Made by a program: the position numbers and the translations under genes
Notes under the pieces: model-generated
The model's database searches: none
Seen by the model: only the letters and a program-made list of their open reading frames with translations
What the model was told of the DNA's origin: nothing
Source of the DNA: Bacteroidota bacterium
GTDB taxonomy: Bacteria > Bacteroidota > Bacteroidia > Bacteroidales > JAAUTT01
Length of the DNA stretch: 64,000 nucleotides
Direction of reading: 5' to 3'
Assembly (NCBI GenBank): GCA_030706405.1
Contig: JAUZOO010000008.1
Span: 124,001-188,000 of the forward strand
Shown here: positions 35,085 through 47,443 of the stretch, piece after piece
Layout: each line of letters opens with the position of its first letter
Numbering within the stretch: the first letter of the stretch is position 1

Positions 35085-36122
35085 TTATCGTGAAACACGT
35101 CCTGAAGCGTCGCCGCCCATCAATTTTTCAACTTCTTCAACAGTAACTAGGTTGAAGTCGCCTGGAATGGTGTGTTTGAGGCACGAAGCAGCAACTGCAA
35201 AGTTAAGCGCTTTGTGATCGTCGCCGGTATAGGTAATCAACCCATAGATAAGTCCGCCCATGAACGAATCGCCACCACCTACGCGGTCAACAATGTGGGT
35301 GATATTATAATCATTAGCTTTGAAAAGTTGTTTTCCATCCCAAAGAACACCCGACCAGGTATTGTGGTTGGCATTAATAGAACCACGAAGGGTAACAATT
35401 ACCTTCTTGGCACGTGGAAAACGAGCCATTAACTGTTCGCAAACGCTCTGATAAGCAGCTGCTTCAACATGACCTTTAGTAACGTCAACACCCTGAGGTT
35501 TAATTCCGAACACCATTTCGGCATCTTCTTCATTACCAAGGATAACGTCGCAACCTTCAACCAATTCGGGCATTACTTCTGAAGCTTTTTTGCCATATTT
35601 CCAAAGATTTTTGCGGAAGTTAAGGTCAGTCGATACAGTGATGCCTTTTTTGTTAGCAGCTTTAATAGCTTCGAGGCACACTTTGGCCGTATTTTCAGAG
35701 AGAGCCGGGGTAATACCAGTCCAGTGAAACCAGGTTACATCTTCAAAAACTTCGTCCCAGTTAATAGAACCAGGTTCGATAGTAGCAATTGAAGAATATG
35801 CGCGGTCATAAACAACTTTACTTGCACGAGCAACAGCTCCAGTTTCGAGGAAATAGATACCTAAACGTTCTCCACCCCAAACAATATTACCGGTACCTAC
35901 ATTATATTTACGCAGACTTGCAGCAGCAGCTTGTCCAATATCATTTTTTGGTAAACGCGAAACGAACTCAACAGGAATTCCATAGTTAGCAAGCGATACA
36001 GCAACGTTGGCCTCACCACCGCCATAATTGACGTCAAACTCTGTAGCCTGAATAAAACGCTCGTATCCGGGCGTGCTTAAACGAAGCATGATCTCTCCAA
36101 AAGTTACAACTTTGTTCTTCAT
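35085..36122 (-). CDS. kdgK: 2-keto-3-deoxygluconate kinase (second copy, uronate operon)
   Basis: A 345-residue PfkB-family kinase making KDPG from KDG and ATP. FGEIMLRLSTPGYERF near 8, the sugar site NYGGGEANVAVSLA near 31, RLGIYFLETGAVARAS near 85, VVYDRAYSS near 102 and the catalytic DRVGGGDSFMGG near 278 fit KdgK well. It is first in the operon kdgK-eda-exuT, with the promoter and LacI-type operator at 36192-36241. This context makes it the principal KDG kinase; the copy at 29484 is a diverged paralog. Confidence 0.94.
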   Translation of the reverse strand: MKNKVVTFGEIMLRLSTPGYERFIQATEFDVNYGGGEANVAVSLANYGIPVEFVSRLPKNDIGQAAAASLRKYNVGTGNIVWGGERLGIYFLETGAVARASKVVYDRAYSSIATIEPGSINWDEVFEDVTWFHWTGITPALSENTAKVCLEAIKAANKKGITVSTDLNFRKNLWKYGKKASEVMPELVEGCDVILGNEEDAEMVFGIKPQGVDVTKGHVEAAAYQSVCEQLMARFPRAKKVIVTLRGSINANHNTWSGVLWDGKQLFKANDYNITHIVDRVGGGDSFMGGLIYGLITYTGDDHKALNFAVAASCLKHTIPGDFNLVTVEEVEKLMGGDASGRVSR

Positions 36123-36191
36123 ATCAACATTAATTGTTTAAAATACTGAATTTTAAATATATAATTAAATACTAGAATGGCTGATAAAAAA

Positions 36192-36241
36192 TGCACCATC
36201 GATTGCGCAAAGATTATAAAAAATTTTAATTTTAGCGCAAA
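36192..36241 (-). promoter_or_regulatory. kdgK-eda-exuT promoter and LacI-type operator
   Basis: Minus strand: TTTG (36238-36241), 22 bases, AATCTTTG (36208-36215, one mismatch from TAnnTTTG), then at once the palindrome TGCGCAATCGATGGTGCA (36192-36209), symmetric at 14 of 18 positions. The core CAATCGAT follows TTTG just as at kduI. The site is between kdgK and lacI, so the LacI protein could also control its own gene. Confidence 0.7.
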
Positions 36242-36342
36242 ATACGGCAAGGAAATTGGGATTCGATTCTGAATGACAAAAATAAAAAGAAGGCATCCCT
36301 AAAAATATTTGTAGTAATATTGCACCAATTTTCACGGTTAAG

Positions 36343-37362
36343 ATGAAGAAACAAAAAGTAACGATACACGATATTGCCAGGGAGTTAAATACTACGGCTT
36401 CAACGGTTTCTAGGGCCCTTCAGGATCACCCTCGCATCAGCAAAGCTACCAAGGAAGCCGTATTGGAGTTGGCTCAACGGCTAAACTACCAACCCAATTC
36501 CATTGCCTCCAGTCTAAGAAAGGGTAAGGGTAATACCATAGGAATTATCATTCCGCGCATCGACCGTCAATTCTTCTCTTCAGTCATCCGAGGCATTGAG
36601 GATGTTGCTTCAAAAGCCGGTTACAACGTAATGATATGCCAGAGTTACGACTCGCAGGAACGTGAAAAAACGATTGTAGAAAATTTAATCAACGGCAAGG
36701 TGGACGGTTTATTGGTATCACTCGCTGCCGGTTCTGACGATTTAACGCATTTTAAACTCGTTCAAAGCAAAGGGCTTCCTCTAATTTTTTTCGACCGTGT
36801 TCCTCTAAACCTGGAAGCAAACAAAGTGGAAGTTGACGATTATACGGGAGCTTTTAAAGCTGTTGAACACCTTATTCTTCAGGGATGCCGACGAATTATC
36901 CATTTTTGTGGACCCCGCCACGTAAGCATTTACAGAAACCGGTTCGAAGGATACAAAGCCGCATTGGCTCACTATAATATTACATTCGATCCTCAACTAA
37001 TTTTCGATGGCGTGATAACCCGCGAACTGGGAGAGAAAGCTGCCACTGAAATAGCCCAGATAAAACCGCTACCTGACGGTCTCTTTTCCTCCGGCGATTA
37101 TTCGGCCATGGGGGCAATCATTAAATTTAAACAACTGGGCATTAAAATCCCTACAGATATTGCTGTTGTTGGATTTGCCAACGAACCATTTGACGACATG
37201 CTCCAACCTGGTTTAAGTTCTGTCGATCAAGGAAGTATAGAAATGGGGCATAGTGTTGCCAATCTATTTCTCGAAGAAATTGCAGAAAACCATACATCGA
37301 CAACTCCAAAACGGATTGTTCTCGATGCTGAGCTGCTCATACGGGGTTCGTCTCTAAAATAA
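36343..37362 (+). CDS. LacI-family transcription regulator of uronate genes
   Basis: A 339-residue regulator. The N-terminal helix-turn-helix is VTIHDIARELNTTASTVSRAL (about 5-26), followed by the hinge NYQPNSIASSLRKGKG near 48-64, with a Leu-free hinge variant, and a periplasmic-binding-like effector domain (GIIIPRIDRQFFSSVI near 69, FFDRVPL near 147, GFANEPFDDMLQPGLSSVDQ near 284). It lies between the divergent kdgK and kduI operons, both of which carry ATCGAT palindromes at their promoters, so it very likely represses them. The effector is probably KDG or a related uronate intermediate; that is inference from known uronate regulators. Confidence 0.92.
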   Translation: MKKQKVTIHDIARELNTTASTVSRALQDHPRISKATKEAVLELAQRLNYQPNSIASSLRKGKGNTIGIIIPRIDRQFFSSVIRGIEDVASKAGYNVMICQSYDSQEREKTIVENLINGKVDGLLVSLAAGSDDLTHFKLVQSKGLPLIFFDRVPLNLEANKVEVDDYTGAFKAVEHLILQGCRRIIHFCGPRHVSIYRNRFEGYKAALAHYNITFDPQLIFDGVITRELGEKAATEIAQIKPLPDGLFSSGDYSAMGAIIKFKQLGIKIPTDIAVVGFANEPFDDMLQPGLSSVDQGSIEMGHSVANLFLEEIAENHTSTTPKRIVLDAELLIRGSSLK

Positions 37363-37438
37363 AAGACATCCCCCTCCTGTCAAAACCTTTCGTTCCTGAC
37401 GCCTTAACCGAAAAACTCGTAAATTAATTCTATATTTT

Positions 37439-37489
37439 TTGCATAGAATTAAGAAACTTTTCTACTTTTGTACAATCGATTGTTCAAAA
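37439..37489 (+). promoter_or_regulatory. kduI-kduD promoter and LacI-type operator
   Basis: TTG (37439-37441), 21 bases, TACTTTTG (37463-37470), then the palindrome centred at 37477/37478 with core ACAATCGATTGT. Over 37466-37489 it is symmetric at 11 of 12 base pairs. The operator covers the transcription start, an ideal place for repression. Confidence 0.8.
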
Positions 37490-37584
37490 ATCAAACCACT
37501 GATAATAATATCATTTATAACGTTTGAGGCATTCGTTAAAAACTCTGTTAAATGAACTTATTGTATAACCTAATTTAAATAATC

Positions 37585-38427
37585 ATGTCCGTAAAGTACG
37601 AAGTGCGCTATGCGACGCATCCTGCCGATGCAAAAAATTACGATACCGAACGTATCCGTAAAGAATTTCTGATGCCTAACATCCTGGTAAATGACGAAGT
37701 AAACCTCGTGTATTCGATGTATGACCGCTACATTGTCGGTGGGGCAATCCCAGCAACCAAAACCCTTGAACTCGAAACCATCGAGCCTCTTAAAGCAGAG
37801 CATTTTACTGACCGCCGTGAAGTTGGTATCATCAATGTAGGTGGTAAAGGAATCGTTAAAATTAACGACAAAGAATACGAACTGGAATACAAAGACGCTC
37901 TTTACATCGGTGCCGGTCCTAAAAAAATCTATTTTAGCTCAGCCGACAAGACAGCTCCTGCACATTTCTATATCAATTCGGCTCCTGCGCATCATGCTTA
38001 TTCCGACAAAAAAGTTACCCTTGCCGATGCCGATGTTCGCGAAATGGGATCACTCGAAACTTCCAACGCCCGCAAAATCAACCGTCTTATCGTAAACAGC
38101 GTAGTTCCTACCTGTCAACTTCAAATGGGGATGACCGAGCTTAAACCTGGCAGCGTATGGAATACCATGCCGCCTCACACCCACGACCGTCGTATGGAAG
38201 CTTACTTCTATTTTGAAGTACCTAAAGGTCAGGCTATATGTCACTTTATGGGTCAGATGGACGAAACCCGCCACATCTGGATGCAAAACGAACAGGCTGT
38301 ATTATCGCCTTCATGGTCAATCCATTCCGCAGCAGGAACCCAAAACTATACCTTTATCTGGGGTATGGCCGGTGAAAATCTTAACTACGACGATATGAAT
38401 ACCCGTACTCCGGATACATTGAAATAA
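37585..38427 (+). CDS. kduI: 5-keto-4-deoxyuronate isomerase
   Basis: A 280-residue cupin-type isomerase converting 5-keto-4-deoxyuronate to 2,5-diketo-3-deoxygluconate, a step for unsaturated uronates from pectate lyase or glycuronyl hydrolase action. [19 protein letters not shown] near 191-210 holds the metal-binding His-His-Glu, and a further His lies in WSIHSAAG near 247. [17 protein letters not shown] at the start is typical of KduI. Length matches E. coli. It is first in the kduI-kduD operon under the operator at 37466. Confidence 0.96.
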   Translation: MSVKYEVRYATHPADAKNYDTERIRKEFLMPNILVNDEVNLVYSMYDRYIVGGAIPATKTLELETIEPLKAEHFTDRREVGIINVGGKGIVKINDKEYELEYKDALYIGAGPKKIYFSSADKTAPAHFYINSAPAHHAYSDKKVTLADADVREMGSLETSNARKINRLIVNSVVPTCQLQMGMTELKPGSVWNTMPPHTHDRRMEAYFYFEVPKGQAICHFMGQMDETRHIWMQNEQAVLSPSWSIHSAAGTQNYTFIWGMAGENLNYDDMNTRTPDTLK

Positions 38428-38532
38428 TTAGAGTACCAATAAACTCATCAATAAAAAAACTTAGACTCATAAAATTACCGAAAGCTCTCAATGGGCTTTC
38501 GGCCCAAATCATTAACCACAAATACAAAAAAC

Positions 38533-39321
38533 ATGTCAAATTCACTTTTTGATTTAACCGGAAAACGCGCACTGGTAACCGGTGCTACCCACGGTTTAGG
38601 TATGGCAATGGCTAAAGGTTTAGCATCTGCAGGTGCCGAAATTATTATCAACGACATCGATCAGTCCAAACTGGATGCTGCTATTAAAGATTATACCGAA
38701 AGCGGAGTTAAAGCTCATGGCTATATTTTTGATGTAACAAACGAAAATGCCGTTAAAGCAGGTATCGAAAAAATTGAAAAAGAAGTTGGGCCTATCGACA
38801 TTTTAATTAATAACGCTGGTATTATCAAACGGACTCTCGCTATAGATATGGAAGTTTCCGATTATGAGCAGGTTATTAAAATCGATTTAATTGGACCTTT
38901 CATCATGTCGAAATATGTTGCTAAAGGAATGATTCAACGGAAAGCCGGGAAAATCATCAACATGTGTTCGATGATGAGCGAACTTGGTCGCGATACGGTT
39001 AGTGCTTATGCTTCGGCTAAAGGTGGATTAAAAATGCTTACCAAAAACTTAGCAACCGAATGGGCCAGGCATAACATTCAGGTTAATGGCATTGGTCCCG
39101 GATATTTTGCTACCGCTCAAACAGCTCCGGTGAGAGAAAACGGACATCCTTTTAATGATTTTATCATTAGCCGTACTCCCGCTGCACGTTGGGGAAATCC
39201 TGAAGATTTGCAAGGTGCTGCAATATTCTTAGCTTCGAAAGCTTCGGATTTTGTAAACGGTCACATTCTCTATGTTGATGGTGGAATTTTGGCGTTCTTA
39301 GGAAAAGCTGCCAACGAATAA
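38533..39321 (+). CDS. kduD: 2-deoxy-D-gluconate 3-dehydrogenase (DKII reductase)
   Basis: A 262-residue short-chain dehydrogenase reducing 2,5-diketo-3-deoxygluconate to KDG. NAD site TGATHGLGMAMAKGL near 16; NNAG near 93; catalytic Ser146, Tyr159 and Lys163 (SAYASAKGG); C-terminal ASDFVNGHILYVDGG. An in-frame start at 38491 would add 14 residues with no family likeness, so 38533 is used. It follows kduI by about 105 bases, has the same promoter, and its product feeds KdgK. Confidence 0.95.
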   Translation: MSNSLFDLTGKRALVTGATHGLGMAMAKGLASAGAEIIINDIDQSKLDAAIKDYTESGVKAHGYIFDVTNENAVKAGIEKIEKEVGPIDILINNAGIIKRTLAIDMEVSDYEQVIKIDLIGPFIMSKYVAKGMIQRKAGKIINMCSMMSELGRDTVSAYASAKGGLKMLTKNLATEWARHNIQVNGIGPGYFATAQTAPVRENGHPFNDFIISRTPAARWGNPEDLQGAAIFLASKASDFVNGHILYVDGGILAFLGKAANE

Positions 39322-39326
39322 TAAGG

Positions 39327-39408
39327 AAAAACCCGGCAATTTTGGTTAGGCTGAATAAAAATTAATCAAAGGTAATTAGTTAGTAGTTGTAATGCTATAC
39401 CGGGTTTT
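39327..39408 (+). terminator. Terminator after kduD
   Basis: AAAACCCGG (39327-39335) pairs with CCGGGTTTT (39400-39408) across a 64-base loop, followed by more T. The loop is unusually long for a plain terminator. Confidence 0.55.
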
Positions 39409-39575
39409 TTTGATCCTTATTATTACTCGCACGTCAAATGTTTTATTTTTGACGTGACCAAAGTAAATGATTTAAATTATAATTTAACATTCTTTAACAT
39501 ATGTTATAAAACATAAGATTTGACATAATAATGAATGATAAATTTGATACTGAGTGATTTAAAATTGTATAAAAT
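39409..39575. other. Intergenic, AT-rich, nothing seen
   Basis: Between the kduD and metY hairpins; contains TTGAC-like words and A/T runs but no gene. Confidence 0.4.
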
Positions 39576-39608
39576 AAAAAAAGAAGGTTCAAAAGACCTT
39601 CTTTTTTT
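39576..39608 (-). terminator. Terminator after metY
   Basis: A perfect 13-bp stem (39576-39588 and 39596-39608; A7GAAGGT and its complement) with a 7-base loop, 21 bases beyond the metY stop. The A/T flanks suit both strands. Confidence 0.88.
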
Positions 39609-39628
39609 ATTTACAAAAAATTCATACC

Positions 39629-40945
<1,317 letters not shown>

Positions 40946-41044
40946 TTATATAAGATTAATTTTCTAATACTTCATTTTCCCTTTATAAAAACAAAAATAC
41001 AAATAACAATTTCGGATATAAAGGTATTTTTATAATAATTACTA

Positions 41045-41273
41045 TTAGAGTCCTCTAATATCCGGATTATCGACCAATTTGAGGTAGGTATCAAAATCGA
41101 AATAGGGATTTATCCCTCTCGAAACCGACTGAATAGACTCTGTTTCGCGGGAAGCTACTCTATCTTTCAGCTCTTTGGTTCATTTTGTGAACCATCCAAT
41201 CCACACATGCACGTAAAAAATTACCTTCATCAAATTGAATAATCCTTTCAGGATAAACCTCGAAATCCTTTAA
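41045..41273 (-). pseudogene. uxaB: Relic of tagaturonate reductase (altronate oxidoreductase)
   Basis: Reading the minus strand from 41273, one frame gives a stretch with [18 protein letters not shown] and [11 protein letters not shown], the N-terminal signature of UxaB (IIQFGEGNFLRAFVDW in the E. coli enzyme as I recall it). At about 41176 the frame shifts, and a second stretch gives SIQSVSRGINPYFDFDTYL and KLVDNPDIR, matching the later UxaB region just before SNTTEAG, then a stop at 41045. About 60 residues between the two are missing, and everything after is gone. It is thus a start-less fragment with an internal deletion and a 3' truncation, next to the uronate genes. Confidence 0.75.
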
Positions 41274-41375
41274 TTATTTTATTCAGTTCATAATAGTAAA
41301 GTAGGGTTACATTAAATATAACAAATATCCTTCAATTGGGAGTATAAATAATAAGTTATGAATGTTATATTAAAC

Positions 41376-41412
41376 AAAAATCCCCGTCAAAGATACTTTG
41401 ACGGGGATTTTT
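41376..41412 (-). terminator. Strong terminator after yidC
   Basis: A perfect 17-bp stem (41376-41392 and 41396-41412; ATCCCCGTCAAAG) with a 3-base loop and A5/T5 flanks, 16 bases beyond the yidC stop. Confidence 0.92.
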
Positions 41413-41428
41413 ATATTCTAAAAAGTTG

Positions 41429-43312
41429 TTATTTTTTCGGAGTCTGAAGGCCGCGTTCACGAGCCATCTTTTCGAGACGTTCCTGAAATTTCGATTTCTT
41501 AACTACTTTGGCTTTGTTGGCATGAATTTGCTTCAACAATTTTTGTTCGTCAATCATACGTTTAAACAGTTCATTCTGACCGATGGTAATAACGTTTGCC
41601 AGGAAGTAATAATAGGTAAGTCCTGACGAAAAATTATTCAACATAAACATGAACATTACCGGCATGATGTACATAATGGTTTTCATTCCGGGCATCTGAT
41701 TATCAGTAGCAGCAGTCTGACTCATCTTCATGCTGATGATTGTGGTTATTGTCATCAAAATGGTGAATAAACTTATATGATTACCGTAGAATTGACTAAT
41801 AAGCGGGATCTGTGCCGTCCACGAAAAAATTGAATCATAGCTAGAGAGGTCTGTAGCCCAGAGGAATCCCTGCTGACGCAATTCTATCGAAGTTGGAAAG
41901 AAACTAAACATGGCAAACAAAATCGGAATTTGCAGTAACATAGGCAAACATCCACCCATCGGGTTTACTCCAACCTTTTTGTAGAGTGCCATAACCGCCT
42001 GCTGACGTTCCATAGCCTTTTCCTTCGGAATCTTAGCATTAATTTCGTCAACCTGAGGTTTTAAAACCCTCATCTTTGCCTGCGACTGGTACGATTTAAA
42101 AGTAAGCGGGAAAAGAACCGTTTTAATAATGATGGTCAATAGAAGAATGATAATCCCAAAATTTGCAATAAAATTGCTCAGGATGTTAAAAATAGGAATA
42201 ACCGCAATTTGGTTTATCCAGCGGATGAAACTCCATCCTAAATACACCATATGTTCCAAGCCTAAATTATATTTCTTAAGGGTTGGGTAATGGTTAGGCC
42301 CGAAATAAAAATTCATCGGAACCGAATACTTAGCTCTGCTATCGTAATTTAACGCGATGGTAGTGGCATAATGCTTCAGATACTTGGAACTGTCCGACAT
42401 CATCACTGACTGCATAGTCGTATTATTAAAGCCATCTCCGGCAATAATGACCGATGAAAAGAACTGTTGTTTAAAAGCAATCCATTTCATCTTGGTAGCA
42501 ACCTCTTTTTTCTCCTCTTGTTTTGTAGCGCTGAAAGACTCATCCTCGTCTTCGAAATGCTTATATTGAATATTGGTATATCTATTTTCGTTTTTAGCAC
42601 CCTTTTCCTGATGAGGAACATACATTGCCCAGTTAAAATCGATAGTTTTCGAATTTACGGCAATGATATTATCCATATTCACGAAGTTAACGTTAAACTT
42701 AATCATATAATCATTCGGCTTAACCGTATAAACATATTCGATATACGAATTGTCGCCAGCATATAAGCGCAACGAAACAGAATCAGCGTTATTGGTTACT
42801 TCAACACTCTTTTTATTGTTTACCGGTTTGAAAAACAAATCATTGGTAGCAATCGATTTGTTTTGCGAAAAAAAGTTAAGCCCAAAAACAGTAGAATCTC
42901 CATCGAACAGAATCAGCGGTTTCTTGTCGTAACGTTTGTATTTCTTCAGTTCCACCGAGTATGGACGGCCACCTTTAGCGCTAAGTTTAATTTTTAGAAG
43001 GCTATTTTCGATAGTAATAAATTCATTGGTATCCTTTACCGCTGAGACAAACACTCCGTACTTACTTTGCAAGGCCGAAGTTTTAGCCGAATCAGGTATC
43101 TGACTCCGGATAGAATCGCCCTTGGCCGCAAGAGTATCTGTAGTAGCTTTTAACAGCTGCTGCTTAGCCTGAGTTTGTTGTTGAACTTGGGTAATGGAAT
43201 CCTGCTGCCGTTTCATTATAGCAAGCTGTTCCTTCGACGGTTTGGTTAAAACACTATAGATTATGAGAATACCCACAATCAGCACCAACCCGATAATTGA
43301 TTTCTTATCCAT
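41429..43312 (-). CDS. yidC: Membrane protein insertase YidC
   Basis: A 627-residue inner-membrane insertase that places membrane proteins, with or without Sec. Residues 1-25 form the first membrane segment (IIGLVLIVGILIIYSVL); about 60-350 form the periplasmic beta domain; about 355-605 hold the five-segment core (WSFIRWINQIAVIPIFNIL, PLTFKSYQSQAKMRVLKPQ, NPMGGCLPMLLQIPILFAMF, PVMFMFMLNNFSSGLTYYY). The basic C-terminal tail may contact ribosomes. It follows pyrG on the same strand after 218 bases with a hairpin. A box TAGCTTTG at 43371-43378 could be its promoter, though the -33 element is unclear. Confidence 0.97.
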   Translation of the reverse strand: MDKKSIIGLVLIVGILIIYSVLTKPSKEQLAIMKRQQDSITQVQQQTQAKQQLLKATTDTLAAKGDSIRSQIPDSAKTSALQSKYGVFVSAVKDTNEFITIENSLLKIKLSAKGGRPYSVELKKYKRYDKKPLILFDGDSTVFGLNFFSQNKSIATNDLFFKPVNNKKSVEVTNNADSVSLRLYAGDNSYIEYVYTVKPNDYMIKFNVNFVNMDNIIAVNSKTIDFNWAMYVPHQEKGAKNENRYTNIQYKHFEDEDESFSATKQEEKKEVATKMKWIAFKQQFFSSVIIAGDGFNNTTMQSVMMSDSSKYLKHYATTIALNYDSRAKYSVPMNFYFGPNHYPTLKKYNLGLEHMVYLGWSFIRWINQIAVIPIFNILSNFIANFGIIILLLTIIIKTVLFPLTFKSYQSQAKMRVLKPQVDEINAKIPKEKAMERQQAVMALYKKVGVNPMGGCLPMLLQIPILFAMFSFFPTSIELRQQGFLWATDLSSYDSIFSWTAQIPLISQFYGNHISLFTILMTITTIISMKMSQTAATDNQMPGMKTIMYIMPVMFMFMLNNFSSGLTYYYFLANVITIGQNELFKRMIDEQKLLKQIHANKAKVVKKSKFQERLEKMARERGLQTPKK

Positions 43313-43488
43313 GCTAATCTTGTATCTTATTGATTAATTGTTAATAATAAACATCTTTTTAGGAAAGCCACAAAGCTATAAAAAAGCTTTGAAATAATGC
43401 GAAGGTTATGGAAAGTGTGAGATTAATATTTTACAGTATCGATCCGAATGGCTTACGGTTCCATAAATAAGGTAATATACTAAAAAAC

Positions 43489-43518
43489 AATACCTTTCCC
43501 TGATAAGAGAAAGGTATT
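43489..43518 (-). terminator. Terminator after pyrG
   Basis: AATACCTTTC pairs perfectly with GAAAGGTATT (43489-43498 and 43509-43518), 12 bases beyond the pyrG stop. Confidence 0.8.
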
Positions 43519-43530
43519 TATTATCGTTAT

Positions 43531-45156
<1,626 letters not shown>

Positions 45157-45224
45157 TTAAGTTACTACGTTTTAATAAAAAGAACCCAAAACTTAATTAC
45201 TTGGCTTCTTAATTTCTTCCTTAA

Positions 45225-47189
45225 TTACTCATCATCTTCCATGCTGTCGATCATACGCACTTTTTGTTCGAGCAGTTTAATTTCTTCTTTTCCCTGCTGA
45301 ATTTTGCGTTGTACTTCGGCAATCATGGCTTCGGCATTTTTCGATTTGGCAAAAAAACCGATGTTATTTTCCCAAACAACAATGTCGTTTTCGATTTGTC
45401 GCAGTTTATTGATGTATTTGTCGCGTTCATTCAATATTTTACGGTCACCTTTGTGTTTGCCCGACATGTTCTCAATCTTATTCTTAAATTTCATGAGGTT
45501 CTTACGGGCATCATCTACTTTAAGGTTGTCGAAATGACGGTTGATGGTTTCTCGATATTTCTTTTGAACTTCTTCTTTAAACTTTAAAGGAACAAATCCT
45601 ATTTCACTCCAACGACGCTGAAAATCCTTCAGTTTCTGAAAATTATCTTCAGTGTTATCGCCGGGTACAAAAGCTTCGATTTCGGCAATAAGCGCAAGTT
45701 TCAACTTATAATTTTCGTCGTATTGCGAATCAATATTATTATAATGCGCAGCTTTACGGGCGAAAAAATAATCACAAGCGGCTCGGAATCGTTTCCATAT
45801 TTGATCGGAATGTTTACGCGATACCGAACCTATTTCTTTCCACTTTTTCTGAAGGTTAATTAAATCGTCGGTTGTTGCTTTCCAATCAGTACTTTCTTTG
45901 AGAGCTTCGGCCTGAACGCAAAGATCAGTCTTCAGTTGAAGGTTATTAAGCTGTTCTTCTTTATTTTGAGCAAAAAATTCACGTTTACGAGCAAAGAAAT
46001 TATCGCAGGCAGTACGGAAACGATTGTAAATACGGTTATTGTCCTTTTTAGGAGCAAATCCGATGGTACGCCATATTTTCTGCAACTCAACCATTTCCTG
46101 GTAGAACTGTTCCCATTCCTTAGGACCTTTAATCTCTACATTGCTGATTTCTTCGGCGCGTTCGCAAAGAATGGACTTCGATTCAAGGTTTTTTTTCTGA
46201 ACCTGCTTCAACGATTCGAAATAATCCTGATGTTTCTTATTAATTTTTGATGTAATGGCTTTGAAACGTTCCCATATCTCAACCTTCATCTCCTGAGGTA
46301 CAGGCCCAATCTCACGCCATTGTTCGTGCAGTTTCTGTAACGATTTAAAGGCTTTGATAATGGAAGGCTCCAACAAAAGTTCTTCGGCCTTTTCGCAAAG
46401 CACCATCTTGGATTCGAGGTTTTTCTTCAAGTCGAGGTCGCGGAGCTCATTATTTATCTTGATGAAATCGTAAAAAATCTCAACATAATGATGATAGGTT
46501 TCCCACAAATCTTTTATGTTTTGCTGAGGTACCAAACCAATAGAACGCCACTGATTCTGAAGGTCGCGGAAATGATGATAGGTTTCGGCAATCGCTTCTT
46601 TGCGGTTTACCAATTCCTTAATTTCTTCAATGATACGATATTTTTCGCGAAGGTTATTTTGCTTTTCGGCTTCAATCTTTTGATTGAACTCGGCTTTCAG
46701 GTCGCGATATTTCTTAAGTAATTCTTTCAACCGTTCTTCAAACTGATCCGGTTCTGTTACAAATGTAGATTCTTCGCCCGCATCTTCTGCTTCCTTGCGT
46801 AGTTTTTCGAGCTCAGCTTTATGTTTTTTATAAAAATTAACTTTGATGCTTTCAACGCTCTGGCGTATTTTCTCGAGCGGTTTGCCCGATAGCAGGGCGC
46901 TTAGTTTCTGAATCAGTTCCTCCTTAGTACATAAGGAATAATCCTCGGCCGGAGCTTCGCCTTCTTCAACAGCTTCGGCAGCAATTTCGTCGATATTGTT
47001 GGGGTCGAAGTTAACCTCATCATCGTCGGCCTCGTCGTGCGGATGAGTCAATACTAACTCTTCAAAAGTTTCGTCGTGCACAGTTTCAGCGAGCACGGTA
47101 GCGGAAGTTTCCTGCGTAGTTTCGGCTAAAGGGAGTTCCTTGCCGAATTGTTCAGATTGAACAGAGTCTTTGGGATCAATGGTTTCCAT
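45225..47189 (-). CDS. DUF349 repeat protein, coiled coil
   Basis: A 654-residue, highly charged protein. After an acidic N-terminal 100 residues (DEADDDEVNFDPNN) come five DUF349 repeats of about 70 residues, each with a tryptophan motif: LQNQWRSIGLVPQ, LHEQWREIGPVPQ, LQKIWRTIGFAPK, LQKKWKEIGSVSR and FQRRWSEIGFVPL, with CEKAEEL/CERAEEI-type helices between. The C-terminus (about 590-654) is a coiled coil. No signal or membrane segment is present. The start METIDPKDSV at 47189 is preferred over an upstream start with no family likeness. Function is unknown; the family is abundant in Bacteroidota and some members have been tied to cell shape or competence in other bacteria, which cannot be transferred here. 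Confidence 0.85.
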   Translation of the reverse strand: METIDPKDSVQSEQFGKELPLAETTQETSATVLAETVHDETFEELVLTHPHDEADDDEVNFDPNNIDEIAAEAVEEGEAPAEDYSLCTKEELIQKLSALLSGKPLEKIRQSVESIKVNFYKKHKAELEKLRKEAEDAGEESTFVTEPDQFEERLKELLKKYRDLKAEFNQKIEAEKQNNLREKYRIIEEIKELVNRKEAIAETYHHFRDLQNQWRSIGLVPQQNIKDLWETYHHYVEIFYDFIKINNELRDLDLKKNLESKMVLCEKAEELLLEPSIIKAFKSLQKLHEQWREIGPVPQEMKVEIWERFKAITSKINKKHQDYFESLKQVQKKNLESKSILCERAEEISNVEIKGPKEWEQFYQEMVELQKIWRTIGFAPKKDNNRIYNRFRTACDNFFARKREFFAQNKEEQLNNLQLKTDLCVQAEALKESTDWKATTDDLINLQKKWKEIGSVSRKHSDQIWKRFRAACDYFFARKAAHYNNIDSQYDENYKLKLALIAEIEAFVPGDNTEDNFQKLKDFQRRWSEIGFVPLKFKEEVQKKYRETINRHFDNLKVDDARKNLMKFKNKIENMSGKHKGDRKILNERDKYINKLRQIENDIVVWENNIGFFAKSKNAEAMIAEVQRKIQQGKEEIKLLEQKVRMIDSMEDDE

Positions 47190-47443
47190 TATAATGCGTT
47201 TGTAAAAAATTAAACTACGAAAATATACAATTGGTCGATAATACTCAAAGATTTTAAAGAAATAATAAAAGCCGTCTGCACGGCAAAACAATCCGGACTA
47301 TTCAATATTTAACTTTGAGCTAACAAATAAATCCGTTAAATTTCCACTATGAATAAGAGGTAAATAACAGGTATCAAAAACCAATACGCCCAGATTATCA
47401 TATTAATATCAAATTATTAATTATAAACAATTTAGACACCATT

